From positions 1-11,330 of the forward strand of contig CAZIKF010000073.1 in assembly GCA_964539825.1 (NCBI GenBank): DNA of 11,330 nucleotides. Reading direction: 5' to 3'. The notes beneath the pieces are model-generated. The model saw only the letters and a list, made by a program, of their open reading frames with translations. It was not told the origin of the DNA and searched no databases. The DNA comes from CAZIKF01 sp964539825. Its GTDB lineage: Bacteria > Muiribacteriota > UBA6191. Position numbers and translations under genes: made by a program. Positions 6,911 through 11,330 of the stretch are shown here, piece by piece (within the stretch, counting starts at the first letter, position 1; each line of letters starts with the position of its first letter).

Positions 6911-7696
6911 TTACCGGCTCCCTTCCTCCCTGGCCAAATCCAGCAAACTTGCCAGGGTGGCAACTGGATTTGAATATCCCACCAGAGATGGGTCTAGCAA
7001 CACCCCATCAAAACCACAGCGCACAGCACTTCTTACTGCATCCGCTTGAGGGTTTACGTCCACAGCCAACTTGGGAATCCTTCGTGCTTCAGACAAAACA
7101 CTGATCCATTCTTCCTCAGTGTACACTACAGGTCCTTCACTCCAACAGACCGCAAAGATCTCCGCATCCATTTTCCTTAGTATTTCTATCTGAGATGGCT
7201 CCCTTACCTCAGGTATAGAGGTCATCCCAAGCTCAACCGTGAGTTCATTGAGTCTGATCAGATTTTCCTCGGTAAGGCTTGAAACGCTCAAAGTCAGTCC
7301 ATCAGCCCCATGTAAATAGGCTTGATGAACCTGTTCTTCACAAAATATCGGTCCTCGGAGCACAATAGGGACTTCAAGGTTTTTCTTGAGATTTTCAAGA
7401 TCCTTCAGGGTTGTCCCGTAAATTTCTTCATCCAGGTAAAGAACAGTACAACAAGCTCCGCTTGCAATGAAATCACTTGAAAGACCGAGCATATCCACCG
7501 GGGTCTTTTCTGGAGTTTCCACGAAAGCGGAGAGTCCGCAAAGCAATTGAAACTCGCCATATTCCATCAAGGCGGTTTCGATGTCGAGCAGAACATAGGG
7601 ACGTGAGCGAGAACGGAGTTGATCGAGAGACTCTTTGCCACGAAGACTCTCTATTTTCATTTCCTTCTCTTTCAACAAATTTTCAAAAAGACTCAT
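6911..7696 (-). CDS. Degenerate TrpC homologue (indole-3-glycerol phosphate synthase fold)
   Basis: The 261-aa protein follows the IGPS fold from end to end: an N-terminal helix (MSLFENLLKEKEMKIESLRG), the LDEEIYGTTLKDLENLKK segment (89-105), HQAYLHGADGLTLSVSSLTE (124-143), ELGMTSIPEVRE (155-166) and CGFDGVLLDPSLV (227-239). Aligned by eye to the Sulfolobus solfataricus enzyme, most catalytic positions are lost. The AEYK strand with Glu51 and Lys53 becomes CGLS (53-56), the loop Lys110 in MKDF becomes LRGP (Arg114), Asn180 becomes Cys184, and the phosphate-binding ESGI and GSSL become VDVN and DPSL. Only the Glu of the EVR strand (Glu163, matching Glu159) remains. It is therefore unlikely to make indole-3-glycerol phosphate. 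It opens the aroF-aroA operon with a good ribosome binding site (AAAGG, 8 nt). A regulatory or scaffolding role is inferred; a changed reaction is also possible. Confidence 0.8.
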   Translation of the reverse strand: MSLFENLLKEKEMKIESLRGKESLDQLRSRSRPYVLLDIETALMEYGEFQLLCGLSAFVETPEKTPVDMLGLSSDFIASGACCTVLYLDEEIYGTTLKDLENLKKNLEVPIVLRGPIFCEEQVHQAYLHGADGLTLSVSSLTEENLIRLNELTVELGMTSIPEVREPSQIEILRKMDAEIFAVCWSEGPVVYTEEEWISVLSEARRIPKLAVDVNPQADAVRSAVRCGFDGVLLDPSLVGYSNPVATLASLLDLAREEGSR

Positions 7697-7724
7697 TCAT
7701 CCCGCCTTTCTCAAAAACCTCATG

Positions 7725-7752
7725 GGTATAGGCACGATTCGCTAATCGTCAG
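7725..7752 (-). promoter_or_regulatory. Candidate promoter with palindromic operator for the aro operon
   Basis: On the minus strand CTGACG (7747-7752, four of six -35 matches) and TATACC (7725-7730, four of six) are 16 nt apart, about 30 nt upstream of the TrpC-like start. The spacer contains a perfect inverted repeat, ACGATT-CGCT-AATCGT (7734-7749), which a repressor bound there would use to block polymerase. The promoter boxes are only fair, and the operator role is inferred from position and symmetry. Confidence 0.4.
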
Positions 7753-7832
7753 GTAAAGATACCAAAACGAAGCCATTTGTCCGAATTCTCGTCCAAAGCG
7801 GAATCTCAGGCCTACCTATTGTATTGGAAATG

Positions 7833-7867
7833 AAAAAAGCCCCCACCTTTGATGGTGAGGGCAATTT
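7833..7867 (-). terminator. Intrinsic terminator of the small secreted protein gene
   Basis: In the minus-strand transcript a 9-bp stem, GCCCUCACC with GGUGGGGGC (one G-U pair), closes a 6-nt loop and runs straight into six U (7838-7833). It starts 19 nt past the stop codon at 7881. The run of T on the other side (7865-7870) would also let it work from the plus strand, although no plus-strand gene ends here. Confidence 0.9.
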
Positions 7868-7880
7868 TTTAAACTAGAAA

Positions 7881-8462
7881 CTACTTCAGTTCAACAACTT
7901 GATTAAAGCAAGCGGTTGCTTCCAAGCCAGAAGGCTTAGCGAGTACAACGGCGGTTAAAACAACGCCATTGGTTACACATCCTGGAGAAGTTCTCTCCAA
8001 CATAGCCAATGTGGCTGCGTCGAGACCGGCAGATGGATAGTTATTAGCTACAATCACGGTTGCCTTGTCGCTGAAAAACTGGATGAAGTTGTTTCCACCC
8101 TGATTTCCAAAGTTGCGGCCATTGAAAGGAATTTGAGAAGCTCCAACACTATCGAATTGAGCGCCTTTATGAACTCCTCGGATTTGGCTAACATCACTAC
8201 CATCTCGATAGATGGTGATATTTCCAATTTCGTTGGAAGCAGAAACTTCGTCACCGGGTGCCATGGGAACAAATTTCTGTACAGTATGGAGTTTCTGAAA
8301 TTTACGAACCTGCCCGTCAAGGGTATAAGCCTTTTTCAGCTCCAGAATACCAAGAGGCTCACCAGTTACGATGTCCAGAACCTGTCCAGGAACCCAGTCA
8401 ACAGCAAAAGTTCCAGTGGCGGCTACTACCGCGAGACCAAGACTAGCAATCCATTTTTTCAT
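7881..8462 (-). CDS. Small secreted protein of unknown function
   Basis: I do not recognise this 193-aa protein. It has a clear Sec signal peptide with cleavage likely after TFA (residue 20). The mature part looks beta-rich with many Gly, Asn and Gln (NGRNFGNQGGNNFIQFF, residues about 114-130). Its only two Cys, 162 and 185, could form one disulfide. No catalytic motif is visible. The start is firm: AGGAGAG lies 5 nt before the ATG. The gene stands alone, with its own near-consensus promoter, a leader of about 97 nt holding two hairpins, and a strong terminator. Together these suggest an abundant exported product, perhaps an envelope or surface component, but function is unknown. Confidence 0.8.
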   Translation of the reverse strand: MKKWIASLGLAVVAATGTFAVDWVPGQVLDIVTGEPLGILELKKAYTLDGQVRKFQKLHTVQKFVPMAPGDEVSASNEIGNITIYRDGSDVSQIRGVHKGAQFDSVGASQIPFNGRNFGNQGGNNFIQFFSDKATVIVANNYPSAGLDAATLAMLERTSPGCVTNGVVLTAVVLAKPSGLEATACFNQVVELK

Positions 8463-8489
8463 TTTAACTCTCCTATATTTTTTTATTTC

Positions 8490-8508
8490 GTATGGATGAT
8501 TTCCATAC
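8490..8508. promoter_or_regulatory. Leader hairpin, 7-bp stem
   Basis: GTATGGA-TGATT-TCCATAC is a perfect inverted repeat in the leader of the small secreted protein gene, about 16 nt before its Shine-Dalgarno (8468-8474). It could form a hairpin in the mRNA or be a protein-binding site in DNA. Confidence 0.45.
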
Positions 8509-8544
8509 TAATTTGATATTACGATTCAATGAGTACAAAAGTTT

Positions 8545-8560
8545 CACTTTCGAAAAAGTG
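8545..8560 (-). promoter_or_regulatory. Stem-loop at the predicted 5' end of the leader
   Basis: The minus strand reads CACTTT-TTCG-AAAGTG, a 6-bp stem with a UUCG-type loop in RNA. The -10 box ends at 8566, so the transcript should begin near 8559-8560 and this hairpin would form the very 5' end. Stem-loops in that place are known to stabilise mRNAs such as ompA. Its role here is inferred. Confidence 0.45.
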
Positions 8561-8565
8561 TGAGG

Positions 8566-8594
8566 ATTGTGCCTCTAGACGACCAAAGTGTCAA
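8566..8594 (-). promoter_or_regulatory. Near-consensus sigma-70 promoter of the small secreted protein gene
   Basis: The minus strand reads a perfect TTGACA (8589-8594), a 17-nt spacer and CACAAT (8566-8571, four of six matches). Start is expected near 8559. It begins about 20 nt after the stop of the TPR gene on the same strand and makes the small gene a separate unit. Confidence 0.75.
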
Positions 8595-8613
8595 CCCTTT
8601 TATTAATTTATTT

Positions 8614-9258
8614 TTACTCAAATTCCAGGCCTGCCTCAGCCTCCTTGAGAGTAGCCTCCATCATCCCCGAAGCCTTTGCTTCCATTCCCGCCTTTTTATA
8701 GGCTCTCATAAGCTCCATGCGAACCTTTGTCTTTAGCATGTCCGGCACCCCTTCTTTACCCGATTCCTGCATCGCTGTTTCAAGACTTTTCACAGCCATA
8801 TTCCATTGCCCTTGCTTCCCATAAATCGAACCCAATTCCATGTAGGTGTGTGCCTTTACAGCTTTGATAAAGGGCGGAGCACTGGTGAAAACGGGTGGAA
8901 GCTTAAGCCTGGATCGCTTCTCCAGAACCTTGATAGCTTCCTGGAAACGCTTCTCACGAATATACATTCTAGAGACTTCATTGCTCGTATGCAGATATTG
9001 AACGACTTTCTGAGCCTGAGCCGCCTGATCTTCAGGAAGTCCTTTGATCCACTGCCCAACATCATCCTTCATTTTCTTGCGAAATCTGCCCTCTCCCCCC
9101 CTACCTTGCCTACCCTTCTTAGCACGAAGTCTCTTGGATCTCTCATTCCTGGGATTCTCTTCTCTGAATGAATCCGTATCAGAATCTTTTAGAAGGTGAT
9201 TTTCATTGGCAAACAACGCGCTTGAAAAACCTAGCAGTAAAAATAGTATTGCTTTCAT
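8614..9258 (-). CDS. Secreted TPR-repeat protein of the sigma-factor operon
   Basis: A 214-aa protein with a signal peptide (MKAILFLLLGFSSALFA, cleavage likely before NEN), so it acts outside the inner membrane. Residues about 35-62 are very basic and Gly/Arg/Lys-rich (SKRLRAKKGRQGRGGEGRFR). Three tetratricopeptide-like units follow: MYIREKRFQEAIKVLEKRSR, AHTYMELGSIYGKQGQWNMAVKSLE (each about 25-34 residues in full) and a last one with YKKAGMEAKASGMMEATLKE. TPR units bind other proteins. The start is firm, with AAAGGAG 6 nt upstream, and the gene begins 14 nt after the anti-sigma stop. A role as sensor, partner or target of the sigma system is inferred from position. No terminator is visible after it. 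Confidence 0.75.
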   Translation of the reverse strand: MKAILFLLLGFSSALFANENHLLKDSDTDSFREENPRNERSKRLRAKKGRQGRGGEGRFRKKMKDDVGQWIKGLPEDQAAQAQKVVQYLHTSNEVSRMYIREKRFQEAIKVLEKRSRLKLPPVFTSAPPFIKAVKAHTYMELGSIYGKQGQWNMAVKSLETAMQESGKEGVPDMLKTKVRMELMRAYKKAGMEAKASGMMEATLKEAEAGLEFE

Positions 9259-9272
9259 TTCAGACTCCTTTG

Positions 9273-9797
9273 CTATCCCTCATAGGAAGGGATGAATTCC
9301 CAGGGGTTCTCCTGCTCTAATTCCGTGGAATAAATCTCCAGGATTGATCCATGTACCACTTGATAAGCTTCATCCGCTCCATTTCTTAGAATTTCTGAAT
9401 ACTCATCTCCGTACAGGGATCCCACTTCTTCCCAGGGGTCCACATCTATCGCCTCTAAGGCCCCGTCCCAGCCCTCTCTCACTTCATTCTCATAAGCAAG
9501 AGCCAATTCCATTCTTTCAGTTGTTGGAAGAGTCAGCGGATTTGAGGGACCCTGCGTTTGAAAGGGAAAAAATAAAAACAGGGCAAGGGCTGCACCCGCT
9601 ACAATCGGAAGGAAAGAAACTCTTGATTGGGTAGTGTTTTGGACCAACCCCTCCCGTCGAAACGCCATCTCCAGCCTACGTACCTCCAGATAAACTTCTT
9701 CACAGGATTCACAGCCGCGCAGATGAGTCGTCAACTCCTCGGAATATTCTCCTACCGGCAGTCCCATGACCTGTGCCTTTACCTCTTCACAGTTCAC
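9273..9797 (-). CDS. Membrane anti-sigma factor with zinc-finger (ZAS-type) motif
   Basis: A 174-aa protein that should hold the adjacent sigma factor inactive at the inner membrane. The N-terminal cytoplasmic part carries Cys3 and the HxxxCxxC motif of zinc anti-sigma domains (His25, Cys29, Cys32). One membrane helix lies at residues about 61-79 (SFLPIVAGAALALFLFFPF). The remaining 95 residues face the periplasm, are strongly acidic and match no domain I know; they may sense the signal. The start is GTG, inside the end of the sigma gene (11-nt overlap), and is supported by a strong Shine-Dalgarno 5 nt upstream. The order sigma, anti-sigma, secreted TPR protein is typical of a cell-surface signalling operon. 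The release mechanism, proteolysis or redox change at the zinc site, cannot be told. Confidence 0.88.
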   Translation of the reverse strand: MNCEEVKAQVMGLPVGEYSEELTTHLRGCESCEEVYLEVRRLEMAFRREGLVQNTTQSRVSFLPIVAGAALALFLFFPFQTQGPSNPLTLPTTERMELALAYENEVREGWDGALEAIDVDPWEEVGSLYGDEYSEILRNGADEAYQVVHGSILEIYSTELEQENPWEFIPSYEG

Positions 9798-10341
9798 CAG
9801 AGCCTCCCTTCACATACTCTTTAAGTAGTCCCATTAATTTCTTGCGTCCTCGATGCAGAATCACCTTTACGTTGGAAATACTAAGTTCAAGAATTTCAGC
9901 AATTTCCTTCTGTGACATCTCCTCATAGACCGTCAAAAGAAAAACACTACGTTCTCTTTCGTCGAGCTTATCCAATGCTTCCCTGAAATCGTGACGGAGC
10001 ATACTAGGCTCTTTTGAATCAGGCCCAAATGCTGTAGCCATGTTTCGAAAATAAAGATTCATGTGCTTTACCAAAGTCTTCTTCCTGCGTAGTATCTCAA
10101 GATTTTTGTTGATACAGATGGAATAAACCCAGGTCGTGAACTTGCTTCGGTTCTCGAAATATTCCATTTTTTCGAGAACTTGAACAAAGGTTTCTGACAC
10201 CGCATCTTCAGCCTCTGCCCATGAGCGCTGGTACTTCAGGCTCAGGGATAAAAGTCGATCCTTCAGTTCCTCGAATTGGGACTGCAGCAACTCTTCTTTC
10301 ATAGGTACATTTGAAACACATTTGAAGACTCCTTCCAACAT
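9787..10341 (-). CDS. ECF (group IV) RNA polymerase sigma factor
   Basis: Directs RNA polymerase to a small set of promoters when freed from its anti-sigma factor. Region 2 is clear at residues about 22-90 (SWAEAEDAVSETFVQVLEK, then SKFTTWVYSICINKNLEILR), and region 4 at about 119-178 (LDKLDERERSVFLLTVYEEM, SQKEIAEILELSISNVKVIL, HRGRKKL). Regions 1 and 3 are absent, as in ECF factors, and no extra C-terminal domain is present. Two ATGs are possible, at 10341 (184 aa) and 10302 (171 aa). Neither has a convincing ribosome binding site; a GGAAGGAG lies between them but is not spaced for either. Its stop overlaps the anti-sigma start, so the two are translationally coupled. ECF operons often drive themselves; I found no certain target promoter. 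Confidence 0.93.
   Translation of the reverse strand: MLEGVFKCVSNVPMKEELLQSQFEELKDRLLSLSLKYQRSWAEAEDAVSETFVQVLEKMEYFENRSKFTTWVYSICINKNLEILRRKKTLVKHMNLYFRNMATAFGPDSKEPSMLRHDFREALDKLDERERSVFLLTVYEEMSQKEIAEILELSISNVKVILHRGRKKLMGLLKEYVKGGSGEL
9803..9810 (-). promoter_or_regulatory. Shine-Dalgarno that supports the GTG start of the anti-sigma gene
   Basis: AAGGGAGG on the minus strand lies 5 nt before the GTG at 9797, inside the last codons of the sigma gene. The next in-frame ATG (codon 11) would cut off Cys3 and has no comparable site. Confidence 0.8.
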
Positions 10342-10391
10342 ACACTCAATAAGATGGAGGCCAACTATAAAAGGTTACAATATTCTATGGA

Positions 10392-10419
10392 TTGAGTTGA
10401 AACCCCGGGGTAAACTCAA
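10392..10419. promoter_or_regulatory. Imperfect palindrome between sigma operon and SAM hydrolase gene
   Basis: TTGAGTTGAAACCCC and GGGGTAAACTCAA form an inverted repeat centred at 10406/10407. TTGAGTT and CCCC are matched on both arms, with a 2-nt difference in between. It ends 2 nt before the ATG of the plus-strand gene and lies about 50 nt upstream of the sigma start, so one bound protein could affect both genes. As RNA it would also fold over the start of the SAM hydrolase message. Confidence 0.45.
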
Positions 10420-10421
10420 GA

Positions 10422-11204
10422 ATGATGGAAGCACCTTCAAGAGAAGTTAACGCCCCCGTTATCCTGCTCACTGACTTCGGAAGCAGTGATGCTTATGTAG
10501 GAGTCATGAAGGGTAGAATTCTCACCATCAACCCTGGTTGCACCATCATAGATCTCTGCCATGAAGTCAGTGAGCAGAACATAGTGCACGCGGCCGTTCT
10601 ACTCGCAGACAACTATGAGTATTTCCCCCCAGGCTCGATTTTTTGCTGCGTGGTAGACCCGGGAGTTGGAAGCTCCCGTAAGGCCCTGGTTCTGAAATCG
10701 CAGGGATATACTTTCGTAGGACCCGATAATGGGTTGTTCACAAGTATTCTTGATCTGGAAGACACACAGGGATTCAGGCTGGAGATTCCAAAGGACGCTT
10801 CAAAGACCTTTCACGGAAGAGACGTCTTTGCCCCGCAAGCCGCGAGGATCTCACTTCAAAGAGAAGTATCCCAGGAGCTCTTACCCATAGATATAATGAA
10901 ATGCATTCGTTTAGAGGACCTTGAGCCAGAGAACATCGAGAACGGCTTAAAAGGAAGGGTTCTATATTCCGATCATTTCGGAAATCTGATAACAAACCTC
11001 AAAAAAAGTGATTTCCCCAAAACCTGCAAAATCCAAATCGGTGATCAAGAAGTCCCGCTAGTCAGCACCTACAGCGAGATGAAAGAGAGAGAACTCTCTG
11101 CTCTCTTCGGAAGCACCAACCGACTGGAACTAAGCGTTAAAAATGGAAGCGCTGCCCTGTCTATGAAAGGTAGTGAGTTGAGGATCATTGCGCCACAGGA
11201 ATAA
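10422..11204 (+). CDS. SAM hydrolase / SAM hydroxide adenosyltransferase (DUF62 family)
   Basis: Splits S-adenosylmethionine with water into adenosine and methionine, as shown for archaeal and bacterial DUF62 proteins that are cousins of fluorinase and chlorinase. Motifs in order: LLTDFGSSDAYVGVMKG (residues 15-31), VVDPGVGSSRKAL (77-89), VGPDNGLF (99-106), KTFHGRDVFAP (128-138) and, in the C-terminal barrel, YSDHFGNLITN. Asp79, Arg86 and His131 match the Asp-Arg-His set that I recall as conserved in the hydrolases. The 260-aa length is normal. ATG at 10422 or the adjacent 10425 may be the start; no clear Shine-Dalgarno is seen, only GGGG about 11 nt upstream within the palindrome. The cellular purpose of these enzymes is still debated. 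It is divergent from the sigma factor gene, 80 nt away. Confidence 0.92.
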   Translation: MMEAPSREVNAPVILLTDFGSSDAYVGVMKGRILTINPGCTIIDLCHEVSEQNIVHAAVLLADNYEYFPPGSIFCCVVDPGVGSSRKALVLKSQGYTFVGPDNGLFTSILDLEDTQGFRLEIPKDASKTFHGRDVFAPQAARISLQREVSQELLPIDIMKCIRLEDLEPENIENGLKGRVLYSDHFGNLITNLKKSDFPKTCKIQIGDQEVPLVSTYSEMKERELSALFGSTNRLELSVKNGSAALSMKGSELRIIAPQE

Positions 11205-11244
11205 TCCTAAGATGACTCGTCATTCTTGAACCATAATCTGGATT

Positions 11245-11330
11245 TCAGTTCCCACCACCCCCAGCATTGATGCTTGAAACTCTGTGCACCCCGGTTCCAT
11301 TGTTTGTAGCGGTAAAAGTTTGCTCTCCCT
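11245..11330 (-). CDS. Possible C-terminal end of a secreted protein (partial)
   Basis: Reading the minus strand from the right edge, one frame gives 27 residues beginning GEQTFTATNNGTGVHR and ending INAGGGGN before a TGA at 11245. Its Thr, Asn and Gly-rich make-up suits an exported protein. A second frame stays open to a TAG at 11207 but holds five Trp in 40 residues, which is unlikely. The gene, if real, starts outside the window and converges on the SAM hydrolase gene. Confidence 0.25.
   Translation of the reverse strand, partial: GEQTFTATNNGTGVHRVSSINAGGGGN

Noticed and set aside
6911..7696. Plain annotation of this gene as functional trpC
   Set aside because: Fold and length fit, but the catalytic lysines, Asn and phosphate loops are replaced, so the symbol would be misleading.
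8133..8516. Plus-strand open frame of 127 aa opposite the small secreted protein gene
   Set aside because: The minus-strand gene has a signal peptide, promoter, Shine-Dalgarno and terminator; this frame has none of these.
8806..9171. Plus-strand open frame of 121 aa opposite the TPR gene
   Set aside because: Antisense shadow without ribosome binding site or recognisable features.
10303..10341. GGAAGGAG followed by an out-of-frame ATG near the sigma factor start, as a leader peptide start
   Set aside because: The short frame it opens has no recognisable content and could be chance; it does raise doubt about the exact sigma start.
11209..11227. Imperfect inverted repeat AAGATGAC/GTCATTCTT just after the SAM hydrolase stop, as a terminator
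   Set aside because: The two arms are only 2 nt apart, pairing is AT-rich with a bulge, and no T run follows, so it does not meet the pattern of an intrinsic terminator.

Overview
The window reads as a compact chromosomal segment of a Gram-negative bacterium with moderate GC content. Signal peptides, a zinc-type anti-sigma factor with one membrane span and short intergenic gaps all fit this. The mix of genes (SSS symporter, YihY protein with a C-terminal extension, ECF sigma/anti-sigma pair, divergent aromatic-pathway genes) would suit the PVC group, for example Verrucomicrobiota. That placement is a weak inference from gene style, not from a marker gene. I see no rRNA, tRNA, CRISPR array, insertion sequence or prophage gene.

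Layout from left to right. (1) A secreted protein with a PEGA-like segment and a charged tail (minus strand) sits back to back with a sodium:solute symporter (plus strand). The roughly 275-bp region between them carries a good promoter for the left gene and a cluster of CCAAAC-type repeats. (2) The symporter converges on a YihY-family membrane protein with a winged-helix-like C-terminus, with only 6 nt between stops. (3) A small membrane protein with a probable PH/GRAM-like domain diverges from yihY and converges on aroA, with a 7-nt gap. (4) A minus-strand operon runs trpC-like, aroF, aroA. It joins a DAHP synthase (first step of the shikimate pathway) and an EPSP synthase (sixth step) to a TrpC homologue that has lost nearly all of its catalytic residues. 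(5) A small secreted protein of unknown function forms its own unit, with a near-consensus promoter, a long leader containing two hairpins, a strong ribosome binding site and a terminator. (6) An ECF sigma factor, its membrane anti-sigma factor and a secreted TPR protein form a tightly coupled minus-strand operon. (7) A SAM hydrolase (DUF62 family) is transcribed divergently from the sigma operon, and an imperfect palindrome lies between them. The right edge may hold the C-terminus of another minus-strand secreted protein.

How the genes relate. The aro operon is the clearest functional unit: AroF makes DAHP, AroA makes EPSP, and the degenerate TrpC protein may act as a regulator or partner rather than an enzyme. 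The sigma, anti-sigma and TPR genes look like a cell-surface signalling module. The remaining genes are ordinary housekeeping or transport genes with no evident shared pathway. The best candidates for something undescribed are the TrpC pseudoenzyme in the shikimate operon, the Glu-to-Asp change at a metal ligand of AroF, and the strongly expressed small secreted protein.
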